A model generated the notes under the pieces. It was not told the origin of the DNA. It was given only the letters and a program-made list of their open reading frames with translations, and did no database searches. Both the position numbers and the translations under genes were made by a program. From Nitrososphaerota archaeon (GTDB lineage Archaea > Thermoproteota > Nitrososphaeria > Nitrososphaerales > Nitrosopumilaceae): 42,674 bases of DNA. Below, piece after piece: positions 32,884 through 40,576 of this stretch. The stretch covers positions 1 to 42,674 of the forward strand of contig JAGWHQ010000013.1 of the NCBI GenBank assembly GCA_028866655.1, given 5' to 3'. Each line of letters opens with the position of its first letter. Within the stretch, counting starts at the first letter, position 1.

Positions 32884-33246
32884 ATGGCAGGAAAAATCGA
32901 TATAGAAAATGATAATCTAATCTTCATATTAACTGGAATAGACAAGGTACTCGCTCTAAAGAGTAAACTTACAATTCCGTTGAATCATGTCAAGTCGGTA
33001 TCGACAGATAAGGCAGACTGGAACTATTTCAAGATGTTAAAAGTAATGGCTACAAGGATTCCCGAAGTGGTAGCGGATGGGATATTCGTAAGCAAGGAAG
33101 GTTTCCTTTTCTATGAGATGCATGATCCTAACAAGTGTATTACAGTCGAGTTGGAAAATGAAAAATACAAAAAAGTTATCTTCGAGGTTTCGGATAAGGA
33201 GGCTAGTGCAAAAATGATTCAGGAAGCACTTGATGGATTACATTAA
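32884..33246 (+). CDS. PH-like domain protein
   Basis: The 120-residue protein is alpha/beta with the order expected of a bacterial PH-type domain: a strand-rich core (LIFILTGIDKVLALKSKLTIPLNHVKSV), two more strands (DGIFVSKEGFLFYEM, CITVELENEKYKKVIFEV) and a final helix. The family includes YdjC-adjacent and bPH proteins; the role is unknown. It starts 6 bases after transposase remnant B and ends before the second 53-bp element. Confidence 0.6.
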   Translation: MAGKIDIENDNLIFILTGIDKVLALKSKLTIPLNHVKSVSTDKADWNYFKMLKVMATRIPEVVADGIFVSKEGFLFYEMHDPNKCITVELENEKYKKVIFEVSDKEASAKMIQEALDGLH

Positions 33247-33262
33247 CAAGATACGAATTGAC

Positions 33263-33315
33263 CATACCCGACGTTTTTTGACAGAGAGAAAATCAAACAA
33301 CAACTTTACAGAACC
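33263..33315 (+). repeat. 53-bp element, copy B
   Basis: From CATACCCGACG to ACTTTACAGAACC. It is the partner of 32757-32809. The pair brackets the second module (transposase remnant B plus PH-like gene). The downstream boundary of homology ends at the GAACC. Confidence 0.6.
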
Positions 33316-33358
33316 CATTTACGATCAGACTTTTATGTAATGAATGCATATTATTTGT

Positions 33359-33475
33359 ATGATTACGGATAGTTCTACAAAAAAACATGGATTGCGAATT
33401 CTAAAAGGCGTAAAGATAGTACTCAAAAGCATTGTATTGGATCTTGAAGAATCAGAGTCTCCAAAAAAACCTTGA
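33359..33475 (+). CDS. Possible 38-residue basic protein
   Basis: An ATG frame of 38 residues (THE N-terminus is MITDSSTKKHGLRILKG, ending ESPKKP). A TTTTATGTAA box about 26-30 bases upstream gives a plausible leaderless start. It is basic, with no recognisable domain. The rest of the 33.3-33.6 kb stretch shows no other gene I can support. Confidence 0.35.
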   Translation: MITDSSTKKHGLRILKGVKIVLKSIVLDLEESESPKKP

Positions 33476-33644
33476 TTATTTTATAGGCTGACATCTTTCA
33501 TAGGTTATCTGAAACAAGTTTTGGTTGGTATGCTGACATTTCATTATTATGTTATTGTCTAATTAGCTTGGTTCCTTTTATCTGTCAATATGTAATCCCT
33601 TCTTCTAGTTTCTTGATTTTAAAAAAAAGAAAGATATCTGGATT

Positions 33645-34310
33645 TTAGGCATTATCTGTACGTATTTTGCGAAATGCCTTTCCAGGTTCAACTATTCCTG
33701 TTTCAACTATGGGTTTTTCTCCAAGTGATTTCTCAATTGCCTTTCTACCCAATTCTATTGCTTGGTCCAACTTCATGTCTTTGCTGTATTCTTTTGTTAT
33801 TACATCAAGTGCAGTCTCGGATGCTTGACCTATTGCAAACCCCGAACCTCTAAAGAAAGTCCCACTTGGGTCTACTTGATACAACTGGATTCCAGTCTGA
33901 TCTTCACCAACAATAATTATTGATGCAGCCTGTGGTCTTACTGCGTACGTTGTATAGTTGTGGAGGAAACTGCTGAGATGCTTTGCTAAAGAATCCACAT
34001 CTATTGGTGTCTCATATGTAAGTCGATGTTTTTGTGATTCTAGTCGCAGTGTATCAATTAGCTGCAGAATGTCTCCAATGTATCCTGCACCTGTTGCACC
34101 AACATGGAAATCGATTGGAAATATCTTTTCAGAAGGTTCCATCAATGGATGTGTTGGTTTTATCTGGCTTGCAATCATTGCAAAGTTTGGAGTCTTGATT
34201 CCAATGGTTGTAGAACCTCTGTTTACAGCTTCCAAGGCACTGTCTACTAGAACTAGTCTTCCCTGCGGGCCGTAGAACGGGAACCTGTTGCCATTTTGAC
34301 TTTCTGACAT
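33645..34310 (-). CDS. psmA: Proteasome alpha-type subunit, divergent
   Basis: The 221-residue protein has the alpha-subunit fold: GPQGRLVLVDSALEAVNRGSTTIGIK, EKIFPIDFHVGATGAGYIGD, QKHRLTYETPIDVDSLAKHL, VRPQAASIIIVG and LYQVDPSGTFFRGSGFAIG. The usual N-terminal YDR motif (gate and HbYX pocket) is replaced by RFPFYG, so docking of regulatory ATPases may differ. It has no catalytic Thr, as expected. A Shine-Dalgarno AAGGAGG lies 11 bases upstream, inside the end of the beta gene. Confidence 0.82.
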   Translation of the reverse strand: MSESQNGNRFPFYGPQGRLVLVDSALEAVNRGSTTIGIKTPNFAMIASQIKPTHPLMEPSEKIFPIDFHVGATGAGYIGDILQLIDTLRLESQKHRLTYETPIDVDSLAKHLSSFLHNYTTYAVRPQAASIIIVGEDQTGIQLYQVDPSGTFFRGSGFAIGQASETALDVITKEYSKDMKLDQAIELGRKAIEKSLGEKPIVETGIVEPGKAFRKIRTDNA

Positions 34311-34886
34311 TTACGCCATGGCCTCCTTTTGCAAGTTTTGTATGGCCAAAATGTTTATGCCATTTCCTGAACCTGGATCTCTTTCCATTGCAGCAGATAC
34401 TGCACGTGATGCAATCTCGCTTGCCTGCTTGTTTGTTATGTCCTTGTTGTACAAGCTCTCAAGTACGCCATATGCAATAGGCGAGCCTGATCCCGAGGAT
34501 GCGAAATCTTCTTCCGTAATTGCTCCACTCATGTCTGCTGCAAAAACATGTGCGCCGTCCTTGTCGACCCCAGCAACCAATAATTCTACATAGTAGGGTT
34601 GATAGTTTCTAAGGCCTGAATAGGTGATATTTGCAATCAACCGGGTGGCCTCTTTTATGGTCAAAGGAAATCCTCTCCTCAACTCTATGAGTCTTCGCTC
34701 TGCTTTTGTCATCTTGATGATGTGTTCTGCGTCTGAGAGTTGTCCTGCAATTGCAACAGCTAGTGTGTCGTCTATAGTTGCGATTTTTTGTACTATCTTT
34801 GATCCGATGAAAAAGCCTTTGCTTGCTCTCTTATCTGATCCAAGTACTATTCCATCTTTTGTCTTGATTCCGACTATTGTTGTCAT
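34311..34886 (-). CDS. psmB: Proteasome beta subunit, catalytic
   Basis: The 191-residue protein is an active beta subunit: mature numbering gives Thr1 (right after Met), Asp17 (SDKR), Lys33 (VQKI), and the late Asp/Ser region (MERDPGSGNG). It has no propeptide. Met removal would expose the catalytic Thr directly. Its stop abuts the alpha start, so both form an operon and presumably one 20S particle. A GTCAATTAATT box about 26 bases before the ATG supports a leaderless start. Confidence 0.87.
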   Translation of the reverse strand: MTTIVGIKTKDGIVLGSDKRASKGFFIGSKIVQKIATIDDTLAVAIAGQLSDAEHIIKMTKAERRLIELRRGFPLTIKEATRLIANITYSGLRNYQPYYVELLVAGVDKDGAHVFAADMSGAITEEDFASSGSGSPIAYGVLESLYNKDITNKQASEIASRAVSAAMERDPGSGNGINILAIQNLQKEAMA

Positions 34887-34986
34887 GATGTTGATACAAC
34901 ACTTGGGAATTAATTGACTAGGGATGATGGAAACTAGTCACTCTGAATGGATAGTATTTTATTGGTTGTTTTAACATCATGGTATC

Positions 34987-35193
34987 ATGAAGGACATCAA
35001 TGAAATAATGCCAAAAGTTCCAAACATGCGATGGGGTGCATTGACTAATGCATTTCCAACAAATGATAAAATAAAAGAAATGGATAAACTCTTTCCACAT
35101 GACGGCAGATGGCATACTGTATTTGAAGAGCCAGAGCAGGTCTTCGTTGATGGTGTTAGAATATGGAAAAAAGATCCTAAGAAACTGAGCTAA
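34987..35193 (+). CDS. Small soluble protein
   Basis: A 68-residue protein (MKDINEIMPKVPNMRWGAL to DPKKLS), mixed helix and strand, with no cysteines and Trp residues at conserved-looking places (RWGALT, RWHTVFE, VRIWKKD). No family is recognised. It is divergent from the proteasome operon; a TTTTATTGG/TTTTAAC region about 27-35 bases upstream could serve as promoter. Confidence 0.55.
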   Translation: MKDINEIMPKVPNMRWGALTNAFPTNDKIKEMDKLFPHDGRWHTVFEEPEQVFVDGVRIWKKDPKKLS

Positions 35194-35196
35194 ATT

Positions 35197-36006
35197 TTAA
35201 TCTACAACAAATCTTTGATTTGCAATTCCTACTATCTTCAATTTCGTATATCCGTTGATAGAATTGATTGTAAAATATGGCTCACCCCATCTTCTATAAT
35301 GAACCAGTTTTTCATCTCCAATCATGTGTATTGCAATAACTTTTCCTATCTTTGGAATATCTACTGGATGAAATGTTACTAATCTCTCTCTAATTGTTTC
35401 ATCTTGTTCTGTTTGCATGAATATAAAATCTGCAGCACCACATTCGTATAGTTCTATGACTGGAACAAATGGATTTGATGCTTCATCTACTGTATGATTT
35501 AGCATATAGCTGTTGAAATGGTATCTAGCATACTCTTCCATGTGTTCTGCTTCATTTCGATATGTCCAAGGGGAGTCTCTATCAAATACTATGTTGTATG
35601 AGTCTGGCACCTCATTTTTCTGACCTTTGATTGCTGAATAAAGTGCAGCAAGTCCAAATCTCTTGGCTTTTACATTTGTCAGTCCAAATAACTCATTAAA
35701 TGCCTCATAATTTCCAGTCTTTTTTGATTTCTCAATTGAACTCATCATGGGGACTCCCATGGCGGCACAAAGAGATGTGTGATATGCATCTGCAAACGGT
35801 CTAAAAGATTCGGTCGCTTTTTTCTTTAGCATGTTTAAACGTGATATTTTTTTCTCAAACTCTTCAACTGTTTCATATCTAAATGTCTTGGATTCGTCAA
35901 TTGCATCTATTCTATTCAAAGCCTGTTTTATCAACAGTATAGTTTTTTTATCAATTTGGTATTTTTCGACTATATTTTTTAGCATGATATCAGTTTCATT
36001 TGGCAT
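35197..36006 (-). CDS. Hypothetical cytoplasmic protein
   Basis: The frame runs back to 36075, but ATG 36006 is preferred: a symmetric TTAAATTT box is centred 28 bases upstream, and the extra N-terminus (CCANYWVINPKG) would overlap the divergent gene. The 269-residue product is helical at the N-terminus (NRIDAIDESKTFRYE, LKKKATESFRPFADAY) with a C-terminal beta region ending ANQRFVVD. No known family is recognised. Confidence 0.6.
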   Translation of the reverse strand: MPNETDIMLKNIVEKYQIDKKTILLIKQALNRIDAIDESKTFRYETVEEFEKKISRLNMLKKKATESFRPFADAYHTSLCAAMGVPMMSSIEKSKKTGNYEAFNELFGLTNVKAKRFGLAALYSAIKGQKNEVPDSYNIVFDRDSPWTYRNEAEHMEEYARYHFNSYMLNHTVDEASNPFVPVIELYECGAADFIFMQTEQDETIRERLVTFHPVDIPKIGKVIAIHMIGDEKLVHYRRWGEPYFTINSINGYTKLKIVGIANQRFVVD

Positions 36007-36029
36007 CGTTTTTGTATACTGGCATAGAG

Positions 36030-36037
36030 TTAAATTT
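36030..36037. promoter_or_regulatory. Symmetric TATA box serving two divergent genes
   Basis: TTAAATTT is its own near-palindrome, centred 28 bases from the ATG at 36006 (minus) and 28 bases from the TTG at 36062 (plus). No second TATA-like element stands at suitable distance on either side. It is probably one bidirectional promoter. Confidence 0.5.
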
Positions 36038-36061
36038 CCTTTGGGGTTAATTACCCAATAA

Positions 36062-36424
36062 TTGGCACAGCACATAAAACAAGCAGATCCGTGTGGTCAG
36101 ATCCTTCAACTTGATGATGCCATTCGTTTTGTTGGCAGAATAAAGGATAGAAAGTTGGTTACGTTTGTTAGACAATCAAATGCAGCACCATTGCTTGATG
36201 AAGAACTAAGTAATATGGTACACTATCAGGCATCTGTCAAAGCATCATGGGATGAGATGTTCAACGAAAAACTGGGCAAGACTAACTGGATGATAACATC
36301 TAAAGAAAAAGTAAAACTCATCACATTGTTTCTTGACGACGGGCTTTTGATATTATCCACTGAACCGGACTCTGAACATGATGATATAATTCAAAAAATA
36401 AAACACCTAAACGTGAAATTATAG
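36062..36424 (+). CDS. DUF6659-like protein
   Basis: The 120-residue protein has the DUF6659 pattern: IRFVGRIKDRKLV near the N-terminus, a central MVHYQASVKASWDEMFNEKLGKTNWMITSKEKVKLITL, and the strand LLILSTEPDSEHD before a final helix. It starts with TTG. It is the second member of this family in the window; function is unknown. Confidence 0.72.
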   Translation: MAQHIKQADPCGQILQLDDAIRFVGRIKDRKLVTFVRQSNAAPLLDEELSNMVHYQASVKASWDEMFNEKLGKTNWMITSKEKVKLITLFLDDGLLILSTEPDSEHDDIIQKIKHLNVKL

Positions 36425-36507
36425 TCTTATTAAAAATTATTTCATAACAGTTAGATGATTTTTATCAGCTGATGTTATGAAAACTCAGCTTTTCTATTGA
36501 AAGAGTT

Positions 36508-36533
36508 CTATATCATATAATGTCTATATCATA
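36508..36533 (+). repeat. Direct repeat CTATATCATA
   Basis: CTATATCATA occurs at 36508-36517 and 36524-36533, 16 bases apart, in the intergenic stretch before the 36.6-kb stem-loop. The periodicity of about one and a half helical turns suggests a binding site or promoter element. Confidence 0.4.
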
Positions 36534-36611
36534 ACTGAAAGTTAGGTCACGATGTAATTCACATAATATGTGTCTCTTAGTCAGCATTTTGACCAGGCAA
36601 GTACTACTTTC

Positions 36612-36650
36612 TTGGAGGGGTCCTACCAAAGAAACCTCTCCAATTTTTTT
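36612..36650 (+). terminator. Stem-loop followed by T-run
   Basis: TTGGAGGGGT (36612-36621) pairs with ACCTCTCCAA (36634-36643) over 10 bp, allowing one G-U pair. A run of seven T follows (36644-36650). This looks like a classical hairpin terminator, unusual for an archaeon. It lies about 190 bases after the DUF6659-like gene, so it may end a longer transcript or a small RNA. The rest of 36425-36713 has no coding frame I support. Confidence 0.5.
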
Positions 36651-36713
36651 CATTCTAGTCTAAAGCCTTTTTGACTTTCAGATACATCTGTGGTGATTCT
36701 CAGATTCTACATT

Positions 36714-36938
36714 CTAGATTTTGCAGGATGATAACCACTGCTTCTTTTTGCCATACTCTGTAAGGGTATGATATATGCGATTGAAAGACTCTTGCTGTAT
36801 GGTTCCATGCTCAATCGTTCTCTGAATGATGGTTTCTAGTCTGATTTGTTTTTCACGAATCATTTTCATTATCTCATCAAACATTTGCTTTATTAGTTCA
36901 GATTCTGCGTCTTCTGGCTCTTTTGACATGTTATTCAA
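36714..36938 (-). CDS. Small helical protein
   Basis: The 74-residue protein is charged and helical (SELIKQMFDEIMKMIREKQIRLETIIQRTIEHG). It ends with KKQWLSSCKI. Start TTG 36938 stands 27 bases from the shared TTATTTAATT box; ATG 36929 is an alternative. No domain is recognised. Confidence 0.55.
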   Translation of the reverse strand: MNNMSKEPEDAESELIKQMFDEIMKMIREKQIRLETIIQRTIEHGTIQQESFNRIYHTLTEYGKKKQWLSSCKI

Positions 36939-36960
36939 CTATGTTGAAAAAACTTAAGGA

Positions 36961-36970
36961 TTATTTAATT
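36961..36970. promoter_or_regulatory. Shared bidirectional TATA box
   Basis: TTATTTAATT centred about 27 bases from TTG 36938 (minus) and about 24 bases from ATG 36989 (plus). One near-symmetric box therefore appears to drive both genes. It also decides the plus-strand start used here. Confidence 0.45.
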
Positions 36971-36988
36971 GGGTACTTAATTGGATAT

Positions 36989-37252
36989 ATGAGCGCTAAT
37001 ACAATAAAAAAGGCCAAAGCACTTGCAAAAAATGGTGTAGTCATGATTGATGATGACTTGTACCAAGTGAAATCTTCAAGTGATCCATCCAAGTCGTACA
37101 TGGTGACATCAGACAGCTGTGACTGTGAAGGGTTTAAGAATTTCTACAAATTTCATCATGGGAAAGGATTGAAAGCAAATTGCTCGCACCTCGAAGCTGT
37201 AAGGATCTTCAAAGGTGTACCGGATAAAAAACAAAATTCTAAAACCAAATGA
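36989..37252 (+). CDS. SWIM zinc-finger protein
   Basis: The frame is open to 36923, but ATG 36989 sits 24 bases after the TATA box and yields 87 residues without the hydrophobic leader. The core is CDCEGFKNFYKFHHGKG followed by CSH, the CxCx(n)CxH pattern of SWIM zinc fingers. SWIM domains bind DNA or protein and occur in MULE transposases and nuclease adaptors. Here the domain stands alone with a basic tail (PDKKQNSKTK). Confidence 0.8.
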   Translation: MSANTIKKAKALAKNGVVMIDDDLYQVKSSSDPSKSYMVTSDSCDCEGFKNFYKFHHGKGLKANCSHLEAVRIFKGVPDKKQNSKTK

Positions 37253-37279
37253 ATTGTAAAAAATTGTAATAATATAGTA

Positions 37280-37483
37280 TTATGTAGAACCTTTGTATAA
37301 AATTAAATATTCATCTGGCCTATCTCTTTCTTTTTTTGCTTGCAATGCGTCTTGATATCTTTCATAATGAGCAATAAAGTACAATCTTCTTCCAAATGAT
37401 TCAAAATAATCGATTCCACACAAGTCAAATCCTGATTCTGGGGTAAGTGCTTTTTTTTCTTCCTCTGTTACATCCGAACTCAT
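37280..37483 (-). CDS. Small soluble protein
   Basis: The 67-residue protein has an acidic, helical beginning (MSSDVTEEEKKAL) and a second half with aromatic residues (LYFIAHYERYQDALQAKKERDRPDEYLILYKG). It resembles short regulators of unknown role. It is convergent with the SWIM gene. Confidence 0.5.
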   Translation of the reverse strand: MSSDVTEEEKKALTPESGFDLCGIDYFESFGRRLYFIAHYERYQDALQAKKERDRPDEYLILYKGST

Positions 37484-37527
37484 TGATTGGATGAATTGAT
37501 ATGTGTTATTTCAAACTAACTTGCAAG

Positions 37528-38487
37528 TTAATTTTTCTTGGAATCTGAATGTAGTATGATAACTGATTTGTTCATTAATTCTTTGATGGGGATGACAACA
37601 CTCTCATTTTTTTCATTGGTAACTATTATGTGGAACATCTCTGATGATGTTATAGTTCCAGATACATCGCCTATTCTGATTACCTGCCCAACTTTGTATA
37701 TTGAACGATGTCCAGATGTTCCTGCTATTGCAGTAGGCAAAATATCCTTTAATGTGAATCCAAGACCAATTGCTATTGCGACACCTATTGCAATTGCTAT
37801 ACTCCATGAAAATGCTGAAACAAGTGTAGGTATGACTGTCTGTCCTACACCGATCTGAGTTAGACCTATTGCAAAAACTATGCTGTATATCACTATCTTG
37901 ACGCCAATTCCAATGTATTTACTTCCGCCATAGTTGTGCGTAACAAGTTCGTGGTTTATCCACTTGATGACATAATTTGCTATGATGGAGCCAATGATCA
38001 CAATCATGACAAATGCAAGTACGTTGGGTATCCATAGCCACAATGATGTCAGTGCACTTGTAAGCTGTTGCAGTTGTAATTCATTTATTGCCGCTACTAT
38101 GAAAAACAAGTAAACAAACCACTTGACAGTTGCCGCAATCAAGTGTGCCGAGTCGATTTTTCCAATTGTCTCTTCAATGACTCTGGATTCTGAAATGCTC
38201 TGAAGATTTGCTTTATTTAGGATCTTTTTTGTTGTCTTTTCTATTATGCGTGCTACAACTTTTCCCACTACTAGGCCTATTATCAACAGGATTGCTGCCG
38301 CAATTATCTTTGGTGCCGAGGTTGCAATTTCAGTTGCAAATGCCTGTAATGCCTCTGTTTCAGGACTGTAAAATTGGTTTACGCTAGAAACATCTTGGGC
38401 ATATGCTATTCCTATGCCAGATGATGCCAAAAATGTTGTCAACAAAATAATGTATCTGAAATTTTTAAGCAAGTTACACATGACCAA
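37528..38487 (-). CDS. Mechanosensitive-channel (MscS) family protein
   Basis: The 319-residue protein has a signal-like N-terminus and several membrane helices, with a Gly/Ala-rich pore helix (SIAIAIGVAIAIGLGFTLKDI) followed by the MscS beta domain (YKVGQVIRIGDVSGTITSSEMFHIIV and ESVVIPIKELMNKS). The pore helix plus the cytoplasmic beta region is diagnostic for MscS. It releases small solutes on hypo-osmotic shock. The N-terminal helices (about 40-190) resemble the TM-helix repeat found in archaeal and bacterial MscS-like proteins. Confidence 0.85.
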   Translation of the reverse strand: MVMCNLLKNFRYIILLTTFLASSGIGIAYAQDVSSVNQFYSPETEALQAFATEIATSAPKIIAAAILLIIGLVVGKVVARIIEKTTKKILNKANLQSISESRVIEETIGKIDSAHLIAATVKWFVYLFFIVAAINELQLQQLTSALTSLWLWIPNVLAFVMIVIIGSIIANYVIKWINHELVTHNYGGSKYIGIGVKIVIYSIVFAIGLTQIGVGQTVIPTLVSAFSWSIAIAIGVAIAIGLGFTLKDILPTAIAGTSGHRSIYKVGQVIRIGDVSGTITSSEMFHIIVTNEKNESVVIPIKELMNKSVIILHSDSKKN

Positions 38488-38552
38488 ATACTCTCACAGA
38501 TATACGTATTGGTAAGCTAACTTTATGACAATTCAGCTATGCTGCTTAATTT

Positions 38553-39176
38553 TTAGTTCAAGATAATATCTTTGAGCTCTTCTGGTTCTTCTATGACATG
38601 ATCTGGATGGGATTTGAGCAAAGCATTTTTGGTGTTGTATCCCCATGACACTCCTATTACTCTGATTCCGGCTTTTTTTGCAGCCTCTACGTCTCTTATT
38701 TCATCACCTACATAGATTGGATCTTCATGTGGAATGGTTTTCTCTTTCATCATTTTCTTCAATAATCTACTCTTGCCAAAGACTGCTCTTCCTGAATAGA
38801 CAAAATCAAACAATTCTAGATCATTTTTCTTCAAAAATTCCATTACATTCTCTCTGGAATTTGTGGTCAATATTCCAAGCACACATCCATTTTCTTTGAG
38901 ATGTACTAGTGTTTCTTTTATGTCAACAACTGTTTTTAGATTGATGATCTCTTTGTTCATCTCAAATCTTATCTTTCTTGCCACAATTGGGAGCTTGAAT
39001 ATTGATATTCCTAGATGTTTTAGGACTGCGCTTGGTTTTTTCTCTCGTAGTTTTGGCAAGTCACTGAGTGGAATTTTTTTATATCCATAATGGTCTGCAA
39101 ACTTGTTTGCAATTCTTATGACTACTGATAGTGTATCTGCTATTGTACCGTCAAAGTCAAAAATTATTGTATGCAT
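38553..39176 (-). CDS. HAD-superfamily hydrolase (phosphoglycolate phosphatase-like)
   Basis: The 207-residue protein starts IIFDFDGTIADT (Asp7, Asp9, catalytic DxD), then LGILTTNS (motif II), GKSRLLKKMMKEK (Lys) and YVGDEIRDVEAAKKAG (motif IV Asp). A helical cap lies at about 15-80. This is the haloacid dehalogenase fold, type I cap; it hydrolyses a small phosphate ester, possibly phosphoglycolate. The substrate is inferred from the family. Confidence 0.83.
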   Translation of the reverse strand: MHTIIFDFDGTIADTLSVVIRIANKFADHYGYKKIPLSDLPKLREKKPSAVLKHLGISIFKLPIVARKIRFEMNKEIINLKTVVDIKETLVHLKENGCVLGILTTNSRENVMEFLKKNDLELFDFVYSGRAVFGKSRLLKKMMKEKTIPHEDPIYVGDEIRDVEAAKKAGIRVIGVSWGYNTKNALLKSHPDHVIEEPEELKDIILN

Positions 39177-39397
39177 TAGGTTTTCGCAAGAAACTGCTGT
39201 TAAAGATTGTTGTGGATTGTATTCTTATTAATTATCAACCTGAAATTGTGTAGGTTCTGAACTTATGGAGTGGTATTAGACATTTCAATGTCTACAACTG
39301 TTTTTCCTGATCGCATAAACTTGATTTTACTAGTTTGACACTGATCTGTGTTTGTGATCAAATATTCTAAAAATATAATATCTGCAGATTTTAACCC

Positions 39398-39913
39398 TTG
39401 ATAATGAAATCCTCGCTTCTTGATGACGCATATGATCTATGTGAAGAAGGCAAGTATGCTCTGGCTCTAGAATTTTATGATCTAATCTTATTCAAGGAGC
39501 CGAGAAATGTCACTGCTTTGATAAACAAAGGTGTCACGCTACAAACACTTGGAAAGCATTCTAAAGCAATAAAATGCTATGATGAGGCGCTGGAGGTAGA
39601 AAAAAACAACTTGGATGCTCTTGTAAACAAGGGTTCTGTATTGCATACACTTGGAAAATTTCACGATGCGATAGATTGCTATGACAAGGCATTGAAGGTC
39701 CATCCAAAATATGCATTAGCAATAGCATACAAGGGTCTCTCATTGGGAGAGATTGGTCTACTAAAAGATGCCATAAAATGTTTCAATGCTGCCCTAAAAA
39801 TTGACAAAAAATTTGATTTGGCATTAAATAATAAAACAATTGCACTAGAGCTTTTGAAAAATAATGCTAAATTAAAACCAAAACTTCTCAAAAAGACTAG
39901 TGTCACAAAATAA
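39398..39913 (+). CDS. TPR-repeat protein
   Basis: The 171-residue protein has four TPR units (YALALEFYDLILFKEP, KAIKCYDEALEVEK, DAIDCYDKALKVHP, DAIKCFNAALKIDK) and ends in a basic tail (KLKPKLLKKTSVTK). It has no signal peptide. TTG 39398 or ATG 39404 can start it; an AAATATAATA box lies about 25 bases upstream. It resembles the TPR protein at 1.6 kb and probably scaffolds an unknown complex. Confidence 0.8.
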   Translation: MIMKSSLLDDAYDLCEEGKYALALEFYDLILFKEPRNVTALINKGVTLQTLGKHSKAIKCYDEALEVEKNNLDALVNKGSVLHTLGKFHDAIDCYDKALKVHPKYALAIAYKGLSLGEIGLLKDAIKCFNAALKIDKKFDLALNNKTIALELLKNNAKLKPKLLKKTSVTK

Positions 39914-39920
39914 AATTTAC

Positions 39921-40466
39921 TTAGATCTGTTGCATTTGTGCTTGCTGGACAAACTTGTCAAATCCATATTGTAATGCGTCTGATACTGAACTATCTGGAA
40001 TGAAATTGATCATCCACGCTAAAAGTCCTGATGTTTTTACATCTAAAGAAATATTTGCAATTGTTCCTCCGTCTTTTTGGCCGTGAAAACCCCATGTCTT
40101 TTCTAGACTGGTGGTCATGATGGTTCCCTTGAGGTCTCCTGACACTACGTCTACCACATAATTTCCATTTGCATCTGTCTTACATATTGCTTGAGTGTCA
40201 AAAAATATGCCGTTTATTCCTGCATTGATGTCAACAAGTCTTGTATTGTTATCTAATATTTTGACATATTTTACATTGTCAGGAAATATTTTGGAATATT
40301 GTGATACGTCTGATATTGTATTGAGCAAAGATTCCTCTTTTACGTCAGAAACTTTTTGTATTGTGATCATTCTGTCCGCATAGGATGATGGAAATGAACA
40401 TACTGTACACACTATTACAATTGTGAAGAGAACTAGTTGTAATGATCTTTTATCATGTTCTTGCAT
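39921..40466 (-). CDS. Secreted SRPBCC/START-like protein
   Basis: The 181-residue protein has a signal peptide (about 8-30, ending SSYA) and a helix-grip fold (SRPBCC, COQ10-like): LLNTISDVSQYSKIFPDNVKYVKIL, LVDINAGINGIFFDTQAIC, DVVSGDLKGTIMTTSLEKTWGFHG and a C-terminal helix. The family binds hydrophobic ligands. Export of such a domain is unusual and suggests extracellular lipid or quinone handling. It is divergent from the MarR regulator. Confidence 0.72.
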   Translation of the reverse strand: MQEHDKRSLQLVLFTIVIVCTVCSFPSSYADRMITIQKVSDVKEESLLNTISDVSQYSKIFPDNVKYVKILDNNTRLVDINAGINGIFFDTQAICKTDANGNYVVDVVSGDLKGTIMTTSLEKTWGFHGQKDGGTIANISLDVKTSGLLAWMINFIPDSSVSDALQYGFDKFVQQAQMQQI

Positions 40467-40550
40467 GACTTGTCCCTGTATCTGAAACTTTTATCTCACG
40501 TGTCTCTTGCGTGGACATGGTATAATATTTGACTTGTTAGTATATAACTA

Positions 40551-40562
40551 TTGGTATACCAA
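40551..40562. promoter_or_regulatory. Perfect palindrome TTGGTATACCAA, MarR operator candidate
   Basis: A perfect 12-bp dyad in front of the MarR gene. A related dyad (ATACCA, 5 bases, TGGTAT; 40571-40587) lies 8 bases downstream, and a single TGGTATA half-site occurs near 40519. The TATA-like TATATAA at 40541-40547 lies immediately upstream, so bound repressor would block transcription. Autoregulation is expected for this family. Confidence 0.6.
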
Positions 40563-40576
40563 TCATTTGTATACCA

